Assembly: GCF_008124615.1 (NCBI RefSeq)
Contig: NZ_VNIB01000001.1
Span: 310,001 to 374,000 of the forward strand
DNA: 64,000 nucleotides
Source: Geothermobacter ehrlichii
Lineage (GTDB): Bacteria; Desulfobacterota; Desulfuromonadia; Desulfuromonadales; Geothermobacteraceae
Direction of reading: 5' to 3'
Positions 1 to 8,763 of this stretch are shown one piece after another (position 1 is the first letter of the stretch; each line of letters starts with the position of its first letter). Both the position numbers and the translations under genes were made by a program. The notes under the pieces are model-generated. The model was not told the DNA's origin, did no database searches, and saw only the letters and a list, made by a program, of their open reading frames with translations.

Positions 1-945
1 CCCAGGGACGAGGCCAACACGGCCGAGTTCTATGCCCTGGGGCTGGACGAGATCCTGCCGCTGTCCGCCGCCCATGGTCATGGCGTCTCCGATCTGATCG
101 TCCGGCTGGAGGAGCTTTTGCCGCCGGTCCGCGAAAGGGAGCGCGCCGGGGACGAAACCCGCCTCGCCATCATCGGTCGCCCCAATGTCGGCAAGAGCTC
201 GCTGGTCAACCGCATTCTCGGCTACGAGCGGGTCGTCGCCAACCCGATCGCCGGCACCACGCGGGACTCGGTCGACACTCCTTTCACCTACAACCACCGC
301 AGCTATCTGATGATCGACACCGCCGGCATCCGGCGCAAGGGGCGCGTCAGCCAGAAGCTGGAAAAATTCAGCGTCATTCAGGCGCTCAAGGCGATGGAAC
401 GCGCCCATGTCGTGCTGGTGGTTATCGATGCGGCCGAGGGGGTGACCGACCAGGATCTCACCGTTGCCGGCTATGCCGAGGAGAAGGGGCGGGCGGTGAT
501 GCTGGTGGTCAACAAGTGGGATCTGGTAGAGAAGGATCACACCACCATGGGCAGCTACGTCAAGGATCTGCGCGCCCGCTTCAAGTTTCTGCCCCATGCG
601 CCGGTTCTGTTCGTTTCGGCGCTGACCGGACAGCGCGTCGCCAAAATCATGGCCGAGGTTGAGAAACTGGCCGATGAGTTCAACAGGCGGCTGCCGACAT
701 CGGCCCTCAACAAGGTGCTGCGCGAAGCGGTCGAGGCGCACCAGCCGAGCATGTTTCGGGGCAAGCGGCTGAAGTTCTTCTATGCCACCCAGACGGCGGT
801 CAGGCCGCCGACCATCACCGTCTTCGTCAGCCGGGCCGATGGTGTCCATTTCAGCTACCAGCGCTACCTGGCCAACAGATTCCGTGAAGCGCTCGGTCTG
901 ACCGGTTCTCCGTTGCGGGTGCGTTATCAGAGCCGCGAACATTGA
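1..945 (+). CDS. der: Ribosome biogenesis GTPase Der (EngA), 5'-truncated by window edge
   Basis: Der is a double GTPase needed for 50S ribosomal subunit maturation. The reading frame is open from base 1, so the start and first G domain lie upstream. The visible part has the end of G domain 1, a linker, and a complete second G domain with P-loop GRPNVGKS (about 177-200), a switch with AGTTRDS, the DTAG motif and NKWD for guanine recognition. It ends with the KH-like C-terminal domain typical of Der. Only the C-terminal 314 residues are present. Identification is secure from motif order and the tandem G-domain/KH layout. Confidence 0.96.
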   Translation, partial: PRDEANTAEFYALGLDEILPLSAAHGHGVSDLIVRLEELLPPVRERERAGDETRLAIIGRPNVGKSSLVNRILGYERVVANPIAGTTRDSVDTPFTYNHRSYLMIDTAGIRRKGRVSQKLEKFSVIQALKAMERAHVVLVVIDAAEGVTDQDLTVAGYAEEKGRAVMLVVNKWDLVEKDHTTMGSYVKDLRARFKFLPHAPVLFVSALTGQRVAKIMAEVEKLADEFNRRLPTSALNKVLREAVEAHQPSMFRGKRLKFFYATQTAVRPPTITVFVSRADGVHFSYQRYLANRFREALGLTGSPLRVRYQSREH

Positions 946-969
946 CGGAGAAAGCGCCGGTGAATGTGC

Positions 970-998
970 TTTACTTGTCGCCAAGGCTGGGATATATT
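970..998 (+). promoter_or_regulatory. Candidate sigma-70 promoter for the chemosensory operon
   Basis: A -35-like TTTACT (970-975) and a -10-like TATATT (993-998) are separated by 17 nt in an AT-rich gap between der and the first gene of the chemosensory cluster. The match is partial (4/6 and 5/6), so this is a prediction from spacing and base composition only. Confidence 0.4.
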
Positions 999-1077
999 TA
1001 TTTTCATTTAAATTTTCGCCCCTTATGGCGTTTTCCGGGGGATTCCCTCTGCCGGTTTCTGCAAAGGCTGATTGTCC

Positions 1078-2787
1078 ATGAGTCTGGTCGGTAATCTCGA
1101 AGATCTGGGGCTGGGCGATATCCTGCAGATCGTCAGTCTCAGTCGCAAGTCGGGTGTGCTGCGTCTACGCAGCCACGACCGGGAGGGGACGATCGTCTTT
1201 TTCAACGGCCAGGTCATTCGTGCCACTTCCAGTCAGCACCGTGAAAACCTGGGTCATCTGCTGCTTCAGCGAGGGATGGTCGACGCCGACACCCTGCGTC
1301 AGGCTTTGACGCTGCAGAAGCGGATGGCCGATCCGCCGCGGCTCGGCGTCATTCTCGCCGAGCACTTTCAGGTTGATTCCGAACTGGTCGAACAGGCGGT
1401 CAAGGAACAGATCGAGAAGGTCGTCTACAGCTTCTTCAGCTGGAACGAAGGCACCTTCGCTTTCGAGCTGTGCGAGCCGGAAGAGATGACGGATGCCCAG
1501 GCCCCTCTCGCCTACATGCTCGACAAGGGGCTCAACCCGCAGTGGCTGGCCATGGAGGGGAGCCGGATCCTCGACGAGAGGCGGCATCGCGGCGAGGACC
1601 TGGAGGATGTCGCCGCCGCGGAGGTCGCCGACATCGACGGTCTGCTGGGTGAGCTGGCCGAGGAAGATACTGAGTCTTCACCGGTTGTCGAGGCTGCGGT
1701 CGGCGATGCGGCAGCGAGGGCGGAAATTCCGGGGACGCAGCTGTTGCTTGTTGACGATGACTCCCTGACCCGCAATCTGCTGGCCGGCGAGCTGGATCGC
1801 CAGGGATTCCGGGTTGAAACCTTCGCCGATGGCCGTCCCTTTCTCGAGGCGCTGGAGGCGACGCGCCAGCGAGGGGGAAATCCGGTCCTGGTAATCGACC
1901 TGATCATGCCGCGCATGGACGGCAGCGGCATTCTCGGCGGTCTGGAGCTCGCCGAGAAGATAGCTGCCGGGGGGGATGTCTCTTCCGTACTGATTCTGAC
2001 CGATCACGCCAACCCTGACGCCGAAAAGATGCTGCGCAACAAGGGGGTGCCGGCGGTTTTGCGCAAACCGAAAAAGGACGAGCTGCAATCGGCATCGGGA
2101 CTGGACCGGTTGCGGGAACTGGCCGAAGAGATCGTCCTTTTTACCGGAAAATCACCGGCGGGCCCTGCCAAATCACAGCATGGGCTGGTCGATTTCGGTC
2201 ATGAACTGCTCGAAGAGCTTGGCGAATCCCCGGCGTCGCGTCCGGAAAAGCGCGAGGAATCACCGGGGCTGCGGCTGCTCAAGGGGATGCTGCAGGAGCT
2301 GAACAACCCTTCGCTGGGGGGAGGCATCATCCTGCTGGTTCTGCGTTTCGCCAGCGAGCTGATGAACAGGGCGGTGATTTTTCTGGTGCGCGGGGACGCC
2401 ATCGTCGGTCTGGGCCAGTTCGGTCTTGACAACGGCGTCGAGGCGGCCGACCAGAAGGTGTGTCGCATGCGCATCCCACTCGACCAGCCCTCGGTGCTGA
2501 CCCGGGCGTTGCGTGAGATGGTCCCGATCAAGACGGCACCGGGAGGTGAACATTGGGACCGTTATTTGCAGGATCAGCTCGGCGGTGAAGCGCCGCAGGA
2601 AATTTTCCTCGGTCCCATTCTCAGTGAAGGCCGGGCCGTGGCGTTGCTGTACGGCGACAATCTGCCCGAACGTCGTCCCATCGGCGACACCGAAACACTG
2701 GAAATTTTCCTTTCCCAGGCCGGATTGGCGATGGAAAAGGCCCTGCTGGAAAGGCGGCTGAAAATGAAGGAATCGGGAGAATTCTGA
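1078..2787 (+). CDS. DUF4388 - response regulator receiver - GAF-like protein
   Basis: Three-part signalling protein of about 569 residues opening the chemosensory cluster. Residues 1-135 match the DUF4388 (PATAN-type) domain, with a segment resembling SLSRKSGVLRL. Residues about 220-345 form a receiver domain with acidic DDD pocket residues, phospho-acceptor Asp in VIDLIMPRMDG and a C-terminal Lys in RKPKK. The last 190 residues look GAF-like, ending in QAGLAMEKALLERRL. I chose ATG 1078, which has an AAAGG at 1063-1067; an in-frame TTG at 1072 is an alternative. Its cluster position suggests it modulates or receives phosphate from CheA. Domain calls are from remembered family patterns; the role is inferred. 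Confidence 0.8.
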   Translation: MSLVGNLEDLGLGDILQIVSLSRKSGVLRLRSHDREGTIVFFNGQVIRATSSQHRENLGHLLLQRGMVDADTLRQALTLQKRMADPPRLGVILAEHFQVDSELVEQAVKEQIEKVVYSFFSWNEGTFAFELCEPEEMTDAQAPLAYMLDKGLNPQWLAMEGSRILDERRHRGEDLEDVAAAEVADIDGLLGELAEEDTESSPVVEAAVGDAAARAEIPGTQLLLVDDDSLTRNLLAGELDRQGFRVETFADGRPFLEALEATRQRGGNPVLVIDLIMPRMDGSGILGGLELAEKIAAGGDVSSVLILTDHANPDAEKMLRNKGVPAVLRKPKKDELQSASGLDRLRELAEEIVLFTGKSPAGPAKSQHGLVDFGHELLEELGESPASRPEKREESPGLRLLKGMLQELNNPSLGGGIILLVLRFASELMNRAVIFLVRGDAIVGLGQFGLDNGVEAADQKVCRMRIPLDQPSVLTRALREMVPIKTAPGGEHWDRYLQDQLGGEAPQEIFLGPILSEGRAVALLYGDNLPERRPIGDTETLEIFLSQAGLAMEKALLERRLKMKESGEF

Positions 2788-2819
2788 CGGAAACGGTTTT
2801 TTTGCCATGAGGGGAAGTT

Positions 2820-3209
2820 GTGGCTCATAAAATTCTCATCGCCGAAGATTCGCCGACCATGCGCGCCCTCATCGTTTCGACCATTGCGGCCATGGGCGAT
2901 TTCGACATCGTCGAGGCGGCCAATGGCTTCGAAGCCCTTCGCGTTTTGCCGCGTGAGCAGGTCGATCTGGTCATTACCGATATCAACATGCCCGACATCA
3001 ACGGGCTCGAACTCGTCAGTTTCGTCAAGAACAACCCCCGTTACCGCCATACCCCCCTGTTCATCATCTCGACCGAAGGGAGTAAAAAAGACCGCGAAAA
3101 GGGCATCGCCCTTGGCGCAGATGCCTATCTGGTCAAACCTTTCGCCCCCGAGGAGCTGCAGGCACTGATTCGTCGACACCTGTACGGGGAGGACGCCGGT
3201 GACGCGTAA
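2820..3209 (+). CDS. cheY: CheY-like single-domain response regulator
   Basis: A 129-residue stand-alone receiver domain. It has the acidic pair in AEDSPTMR, phospho-acceptor Asp in DLVITDINMPDINGLE, the conserved Thr/Ser in STEGSKKD and Lys in VKPFAPEE. It starts at GTG 2820 behind GGGGAAG and overlaps the next gene, cheA, by 11 bp, implying translational coupling. It is the likely phosphate acceptor from CheA. A second close paralogue ends the cluster at 13673-14053, so the two may share or split the output. Confidence 0.9.
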   Translation: MAHKILIAEDSPTMRALIVSTIAAMGDFDIVEAANGFEALRVLPREQVDLVITDINMPDINGLELVSFVKNNPRYRHTPLFIISTEGSKKDREKGIALGADAYLVKPFAPEELQALIRRHLYGEDAGDA

Positions 3210-5262
3210 GTCTTCCCAGGCCCTGCACGACTTTCTCGCCGAGGCCGAAGAGATTCTCGAGCAGCTCAACGTCGATGTCGCCCTGTTGAGCGAACAGGCC
3301 GAAAGGGGGGATATCGACCCCGATCTGGTCAACGCCATTTTTCGCGGCGCGCATTCGCTCAAGGGGTTGTCGGGCATGTTCGGTTTCGCCGACATTTCCG
3401 ATCTTTCCCACGAACTCGAAAACCTGCTCGACCGGCTGCGCCTGGGCAAGATCACTCCGGACGCCCGGCTGTTCGAGATCCTGTTCCAGGGACTCGAGCT
3501 GTTGACGTCGCTGGTGGCGGGCAAGGGAGAGGACGAGCACTTCACCCTCGACCTGGAGCCGCTGCGCGGCCGCATCGGCGCGCTGCTCGAAGGCGGCGCG
3601 CAGGCGCAGGACGATCCGCTGGCGGGCCTGGACCTGTCGACCGACATCCTGAACGTGCTGACCGAGTACGAGGAACACCGCCTGCGGGAGAATCTGGCCC
3701 GGGGACGGCATCTCTACCTAGTGAAGGCAAGCTTCAGTCTGGCCAGTTTCGACCAGGAGCTCGAGGAACTGACCGCAAGACTCAAGGAGAACGGCGAAGT
3801 CATCAGCACGCTGCCGGGACCGGGGGACGGCCTCGACCAGATCGGCTTCCAGCTGTTGACCGGCAGCGACCTCGATGCCGAACAGCTTGCCCGGTCGATC
3901 GACCGGGATCCGGAGGAGATCCGGCCGGTTTCCCGTCCTGCCGGCGGGGTGCGGCATTCCGTCGAGACCGGTGACTCCAAACCTGTCGTCGGCGGCGAAC
4001 CGTCTCCTTCGGCGGGAGCCGACGAACCGGCCGAATCCATCGACGGCGGCGGTACGCTCCGCTCCTTCAGCAGGACCGTCCGGGTCGATATCGAAAAGCT
4101 CGACAATCTGATGAACATCGTCGGCGAGATGGTCCTGTCCAAAGGCGCCATCAGCCGAATTGCCGATGAAATCCGGCACAGCGTCCCGGCAACGCTGGCG
4201 ACCGATCTGCAAAAGGCGGTGAAGGGGCTCGAGCGCCGTCTGGGCGAACTGCAGGCGGCGGTGATGGAGGTCCGCATGGTGCCGGTCGCCCAGCTGTTCG
4301 ACAAGATGAACCGCATTGTCCGGCGGGTGGCCAGTGAGCACCGGAAGCTGGTTTCGCTCAAGATCAGCGGCGCCGAAACCGAACTGGACAAGCTGATCGT
4401 CGAGGATCTGACCGATCCGCTGATGCACATTATCCGCAACGCCATCGATCACGGCATCGAGCCGCCCGAGGAACGTGCCGCCGCCGGCAAGCCGGAGCGG
4501 GCAACCATCGAACTGCGGGCGTCCCAGAAGGGCAACCATGTCGTGATCGAGGTGCAGGATGACGGCAAGGGGATCGATCCCGAGCTGGTACGGGAAAAGG
4601 CCGTCGCCAAAGGATTGGTCAGTCCGGGGGCTGATCTGGGCCGCGAAGAGATCTACGATCTGCTTTTTACTCCCGGATTCTCCACCCGGGACGAAGTGAC
4701 CGACCTGTCCGGTCGCGGCGTCGGCATGGACGTGGTAAAGAACAACATCGCCGCCCTTTCCGGCATGGTGGAGATCGACAGCGAAAAGGGGAAGGGGACC
4801 TGTATCACCATCACCCTGCCCATCACCCTGGCCATCATCAAGGCGCTGATCGTCCAGGTCTGCGGCCGGACCTACGCCATCCCCATCAATTCGGTGCTCG
4901 AGACCCTGATGATCGAACCGGACGCGATCGAAACCATCGAGGGCCGCGAGGTGATCGAACTGCGCAACACCACCCTGCCGCTGATGCGTCTGAGCGAGGT
5001 TTTCGGCCTCGAGCTGCGGTGCGAAAACGACGACCGCCTCTTCGTGGCTGTGGTCGGCATGGCGGAGAAGCGGATGGGGATCGTCGTCGATGAGCTGGCC
5101 GGGCAGCAGGACGTGGTCATCAAGTCGCTCGGCGCGGCCCTTTCTTTCGTCCGGGGGATCGCCGGAGCGGCGGATCTCGGCAACCAGAAGACCATTCTCG
5201 TCCTTGATGTCGGCGGACTGATGAACGAAGCGCTCAGGGGTGAGGCGACGGCCCATGTATAA
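3199..5262 (+). CDS. cheA: Chemotaxis-type histidine kinase CheA
   Basis: Hybrid of the usual CheA domains in 687 residues. An N-terminal Hpt domain has its phospho-His in RGAHSLKG (about residue 52). A P2-like region follows near 170-240, then the dimerisation domain, then the HATPase domain with N box (IRNAIDHGIE), G1 box (DDGKGID) and G2 region (GRGVGMDVV). A C-terminal CheW-like regulatory domain runs from about 545. It starts at GTG 3199 inside cheY and overlaps the next gene by 8 bp. It should autophosphorylate and pass phosphate to the receivers around it. No receptor gene is in the cluster, so its input must come from elsewhere. Confidence 0.95.
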   Translation: MTRKSSQALHDFLAEAEEILEQLNVDVALLSEQAERGDIDPDLVNAIFRGAHSLKGLSGMFGFADISDLSHELENLLDRLRLGKITPDARLFEILFQGLELLTSLVAGKGEDEHFTLDLEPLRGRIGALLEGGAQAQDDPLAGLDLSTDILNVLTEYEEHRLRENLARGRHLYLVKASFSLASFDQELEELTARLKENGEVISTLPGPGDGLDQIGFQLLTGSDLDAEQLARSIDRDPEEIRPVSRPAGGVRHSVETGDSKPVVGGEPSPSAGADEPAESIDGGGTLRSFSRTVRVDIEKLDNLMNIVGEMVLSKGAISRIADEIRHSVPATLATDLQKAVKGLERRLGELQAAVMEVRMVPVAQLFDKMNRIVRRVASEHRKLVSLKISGAETELDKLIVEDLTDPLMHIIRNAIDHGIEPPEERAAAGKPERATIELRASQKGNHVVIEVQDDGKGIDPELVREKAVAKGLVSPGADLGREEIYDLLFTPGFSTRDEVTDLSGRGVGMDVVKNNIAALSGMVEIDSEKGKGTCITITLPITLAIIKALIVQVCGRTYAIPINSVLETLMIEPDAIETIEGREVIELRNTTLPLMRLSEVFGLELRCENDDRLFVAVVGMAEKRMGIVVDELAGQQDVVIKSLGAALSFVRGIAGAADLGNQKTILVLDVGGLMNEALRGEATAHV

Positions 5263-6061
5263 GGAGTTTTACGGATTATCGGAACGTCCGTTCAGCAAGA
5301 CGCCCGATCCGCGCTTCCTCTATCTGAGTCGCGGGCACCGGGAGGCTCTGGCTCGTTTGCTCTATGCCGTCGAAGAGCGGGATCTGATCCTGCTGACCGG
5401 CGAGATCGGCTGCGGCAAGACCACCCTGTCGCGTGCCCTGATCGACGAGCTGGACGAGAATCACCAGGTCATCCTGTTCATCAATCCCAGGCTGACGCCG
5501 ATGGAGTTTCTCCGCATCCTCGCCACACGCCTGGGGGTGAAGAAGCCGGCCCGGACCAAGGCCGATCTTCTGGGGCAGATCGAAAGGGAACTCTACCGGT
5601 GTCACGAGGCGGGTCGCTGCCCCGTTCTGGTGATCGACGAGGCGCAGCTGGTGCCGCACAAGGAGCTGTTCGACGAGATCAGGCTGCTGACCAATTTCCA
5701 GCTCGATGACCAGAACATGATCTGCGTCGTGCTGATGGGACAGCCGGAACTGCGCCAGCGCCTGAAGCATCGGGCCTATGAAGCCCTGCGGCAAAGGATC
5801 GGACTGCAGTACAACCTGACGCCCCTCGACCGGGAGGAGACGGCCGCCTATCTGCGCTACCGCCTCGAGGTGGCGGGAGGGTTCCCCGAGCTGTTTGATG
5901 CCGACGCCGTCGACATGATCCATGAATATTCCGGCGGCATACCGCGCAAGATCAACCATATCGCCTCTCTGGCCCTGCTCGAGGGATTCGGCCGTGAAGC
6001 CGGAACCATTGACCGTGAGGTCATGCTCGCGGTCAGGCAGGAGCTGGATGCGGCCATTTAA
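5255..6061 (+). CDS. ExeA/GspA/MshM-family AAA ATPase
   Basis: AAA ATPase of 268 residues. The N-terminus MYKEFYGLSERPFSKTPDP is the signature of the ExeA/GspA family, which handles assembly of secretin or pilus machines at the cell wall. Walker A is GEIGCGKTT (about residues 50-58), Walker B LVIDEAQ (about 130), and the sensor region lies near MGQPELRQRL. There is no transmembrane segment and no peptidoglycan-binding domain, so it is the short cytoplasmic form. I use ATG 5255, which overlaps the cheA stop by 8 bp. Such an ATPase between cheA and a CheW-like gene is unusual and could link the pathway to type IV pili or secretion; that link is inference. Confidence 0.85.
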   Translation: MYKEFYGLSERPFSKTPDPRFLYLSRGHREALARLLYAVEERDLILLTGEIGCGKTTLSRALIDELDENHQVILFINPRLTPMEFLRILATRLGVKKPARTKADLLGQIERELYRCHEAGRCPVLVIDEAQLVPHKELFDEIRLLTNFQLDDQNMICVVLMGQPELRQRLKHRAYEALRQRIGLQYNLTPLDREETAAYLRYRLEVAGGFPELFDADAVDMIHEYSGGIPRKINHIASLALLEGFGREAGTIDREVMLAVRQELDAAI

Positions 6062-6093
6062 AAAAAAGAGAACCGAGCGAAAGCGGTTGCGTG

Positions 6094-6903
6094 ATGGATC
6101 TGGTCGAAATTCGCAAGAAGGCCAAGAAAAAGAAACAGGCGACATCAGGCAGGAAGACGGCAAAAGAGCGTTCCGAAATTCCTGCCACCGATGTCGCGCC
6201 AGTCGGCGGGCCGTCTGACACTGCTGATGCCGGCAAGCCGGAGGCCACCCCTGCTGTTGTCGACGACGGGGGGGCGGCCGGGGCCGATCATCCGTCCACA
6301 GCATCGGCACCGCTATCACCGGCGTCGACGCCCGAACCTGATACGCCGGCCGCCGCGAGCGGTCAGGACATGCTCGATCGGCTGTTCAGCGCGCAGAACG
6401 ATTTCTCCCTGGCGACCGAGGAAGCCTACCTCAAGGCTTTCGAGGGGACGAACGCCGAGGAAACGGGTCCCAGAGCCCGCTGGCTCGCTTTCGTTCTCGG
6501 CCGGGAGCACTACGCGGTCAGCATCGATCATGTCAGGGAGATCATCAAGCCGCGGGAGGTGACCGACATTCCCCGGGTTCCGGACTACCTGCTCGGGGTC
6601 ATTTCGCTGCGCGGTGTCATCGTTCCCATTTTCGATCTCTGCCGGCGGTTGCGGCTGGGAGAGAGCGGGCTGAGCGAGCATACGCGCATCATTGTCTGCG
6701 AACTGGGAGATCGCGTCGCCGGACTGCTGGTCGACAGCATTTCCCAGGTGGTTGATATGAGCGAAGAGCATATTGAGCCGCCACCGGCCATTCTGACCGG
6801 TCTTGACCGGGAAATGGTGGAGGGGGTCGGGCGCGTTCAGGGCCGGATGATCATCCTGCTCAATCTTGAACAGGTCCTGAACATCGAAGCGGAGACGGCA
6901 TGA
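6094..6903 (+). CDS. CheW-domain protein with long basic/disordered N-terminus
   Basis: The protein has about 269 residues. The first 20 are rich in Lys/Arg (IRKKAKKKKQ), followed by an Ala/Pro-rich probably disordered stretch to about residue 125. The C-terminal 145 residues are a CheW domain (AFVLGREHYAVSIDHVREII, VISLRGVIVPIFDL). CheW domains couple receptors to CheA. The long charged N-terminus suggests an added binding or localisation function. GTG 6091 directly before ATG 6094 is an equally possible start; no strong Shine-Dalgarno distinguishes them. It lies 32 bp after the ExeA-type gene in the same operon. Confidence 0.85.
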   Translation: MDLVEIRKKAKKKKQATSGRKTAKERSEIPATDVAPVGGPSDTADAGKPEATPAVVDDGGAAGADHPSTASAPLSPASTPEPDTPAAASGQDMLDRLFSAQNDFSLATEEAYLKAFEGTNAEETGPRARWLAFVLGREHYAVSIDHVREIIKPREVTDIPRVPDYLLGVISLRGVIVPIFDLCRRLRLGESGLSEHTRIIVCELGDRVAGLLVDSISQVVDMSEEHIEPPPAILTGLDREMVEGVGRVQGRMIILLNLEQVLNIEAETA

Positions 6904-6953
6904 TTGTCTGATTCCGCCTGCTGCCGGAAAACAGCCAAGGAAAGGAGTGGGCC

Positions 6954-7325
6954 GTGGACAGAAAAAAAATCCTGATCGTCGAAGATGAAGAGAGCCTGCT
7001 GAAGCTCGAGAGCATCCTCCTCACCTCCAAGGGCTACGACGTCCAGGGGGTTTCCAACGGGGCGGCGGCTCTGCGGGTGATTGATGAAGAGCCGCCGGAT
7101 CTGGTGCTGCTCGACATCATGCTGCCCGAAATGGACGGTTTCGAGGTCTGCAGGCGGATCAAGCAGAACGAAGCGACCAGGCACATTCCCGTGATCATGC
7201 TGACCGCGAAAAAGAGCCGGGAAGACATGGCCCGGGGCGAAGAGGTCGGTGCCGACTGGTATATCACCAAGCCGTTCAAGTCTGCCATGGTCATCGAAAC
7301 CATCCAGAGGTTTCTCGCAAGGTGA
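6954..7325 (+). CDS. Single-domain response regulator
   Basis: A 123-residue receiver domain with acidic EDEES, phospho-acceptor Asp in DLVLLDIMLPEMDGFEV, Thr in MLTAKK and Lys in TKPFKS. It starts at GTG 6954 behind AAGGAGTGG. The 3' end reads into the following CheW gene. This sequence is of the PhoB/PleD-receiver type (LLDIMLPEMDG) rather than CheY type, so it may serve as an extra phosphate acceptor or sink in the cascade. Confidence 0.87.
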   Translation: MDRKKILIVEDEESLLKLESILLTSKGYDVQGVSNGAAALRVIDEEPPDLVLLDIMLPEMDGFEVCRRIKQNEATRHIPVIMLTAKKSREDMARGEEVGADWYITKPFKSAMVIETIQRFLAR

Positions 7326-7333
7326 GCGTCCCG

Positions 7334-7846
7334 ATGCACAGGGATCAATCCGAAGAACGCCATACCGGTGGCCGTGTCGAGGTCCAGCTTGCCTGCTTTC
7401 GGGTGGGGCACCTTTACTACGGGCTGGACATCATGCGCATCAGGGAGGTGATCCGGCCGATGAAGATCACCCCGATACCGAAATCGCCGGCTTTTGTCGA
7501 AGGCGTGATCAACCTGCGCGGTGCCGTCATTCCGGTTGTCGACATGCGCCGGCGCTTCGATCTCGAAATTCCTCCCGATGGCCGCAAGACCCGCATCATG
7601 ATCTGTGCCGTGTCCGGCCGGGTCATCGGGCTGAAAGTCGACGAGGTCGCCGAGGTTCGCTCCTATGGCCGCGGCGACATTCAGCCGGCTCCCCACTACA
7701 TCAAGGGGCCGGAAGCGGAATTCTTTCTCGGCGTATGCCGCCGTGATGATGATCTGGTAATGATACTCGATCTGGAAAAGATCCTTTCCTCGGAAGAAAA
7801 GATAGATCTTGAAACACTGGGCGCCGAAGCCGAATCGACCGTCTGA
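7334..7846 (+). CDS. cheW: CheW adaptor protein
   Basis: Single CheW domain of about 170 residues with the usual ACFRVGHLYYGLDIMRIREVI, GVINLRGAVIPVVDMRRRF and GLKVDEVAEV segments. CheW bridges chemoreceptors and the CheA regulatory domain. ATG 7334 is preceded by AAGGTGAG at good spacing. GTG 7322, overlapping the stop of the preceding regulator, would add four residues. It is the canonical CheW of this cluster, alongside the longer CheW-like protein at 6094. Confidence 0.9.
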   Translation: MHRDQSEERHTGGRVEVQLACFRVGHLYYGLDIMRIREVIRPMKITPIPKSPAFVEGVINLRGAVIPVVDMRRRFDLEIPPDGRKTRIMICAVSGRVIGLKVDEVAEVRSYGRGDIQPAPHYIKGPEAEFFLGVCRRDDDLVMILDLEKILSSEEKIDLETLGAEAESTV

Positions 7847-7884
7847 GGCGGTGATCGTGGGGCCTGCTGACCCGGAAAAGACAG

Positions 7885-8757
7885 ATGATAGTGAACTGTC
7901 CCTCCTGTGCGAGCCGTATCCGGCTTGACGCCGCCAGGCACGCCGGCAAGCGGCTTCGTGTTCGTTGCCCTCGCTGCCGGTCGCAGCAGACAATCGACGT
8001 TCCTGCTGCCGCTGTCGGCTGTGGCGTCCTGGATGTCGTCGTTGCCCACAGCGATGCCGAACTGTGCGCGACCATCCAGCAGATTCTCGAGCAGGATGCC
8101 ATCGCCTGCCGCATCTGCTACAGCGGCAGCCAGGCGCTGGCCCTGATGGAAGATAAGCCGCCGCGGGTGGCGGTTATGGATGTCGCCCTGCCGGACCTGT
8201 TCGCCTTCCAGGTGGTGGAGCAGGTTCGTGAGCGACCGGGGCTGCGGGATGTCAGGATCATCCTGCTGTCATCCGTCTACAACCGGACGGCCTACAAACG
8301 GCGGCCGACCTCCCTGTACGGTGCCGACGATTACATCGAGAAGCATCATATCCCCGACGATCTGGTTCCCAAGATCAGGGCGCTGGCGGCCGGATTGCCA
8401 ACCCCCGGCATTCGCCCGCCGGAAAATGAACAGCAGAAGCTGCAGTGGGATGCCGTGAGCAGGAAAATCCGTCTCGCCGAACAGAAAGAGACGGAGGTCA
8501 GCCTCGGGGACCCGGAGATGGAAAAGGCCCGGCGCCTGGCGCGGATCATCGCCTCCGACATCGCCCTCTACCATCAGGACAAGGTCGAGCGGGGGCTGCG
8601 GGAAGGGAATCTGGATGCACTGTTTCAGCAGGAGCTGCAGGAAGGGGAGCGCATCTTTCTCGAACGGTTCGGTGGTAGCGAGAACCTGGCCAGAAAGCTG
8701 ATTCTCGGCGCCTTTCTCGAACTGCTCCGGATGCATTCCCTCGAAAAGGGGACCTGA
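7885..8757 (+). CDS. Zinc-ribbon (MJ0042-type) plus receiver domain protein
   Basis: A 290-residue protein. Residues 1-40 carry a zinc-ribbon of the MJ0042 type with two Cys pairs (CPSC and CPRC). Residues about 50-170 form a receiver domain with Asp in VAVMDVALPD and Lys in YIEKHHI. The C-terminal 110 residues are helical without a recognised domain. Zinc ribbon plus receiver proteins are typical of Deltaproteobacteria. It lies 6 bp before the HEAT-repeat gene. The receiver shows the central Asp but a less typical C-terminal region, so phosphorylation competence is uncertain. Confidence 0.78.
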   Translation: MIVNCPSCASRIRLDAARHAGKRLRVRCPRCRSQQTIDVPAAAVGCGVLDVVVAHSDAELCATIQQILEQDAIACRICYSGSQALALMEDKPPRVAVMDVALPDLFAFQVVEQVRERPGLRDVRIILLSSVYNRTAYKRRPTSLYGADDYIEKHHIPDDLVPKIRALAAGLPTPGIRPPENEQQKLQWDAVSRKIRLAEQKETEVSLGDPEMEKARRLARIIASDIALYHQDKVERGLREGNLDALFQQELQEGERIFLERFGGSENLARKLILGAFLELLRMHSLEKGT

Positions 8758-8763
8758 TCGACC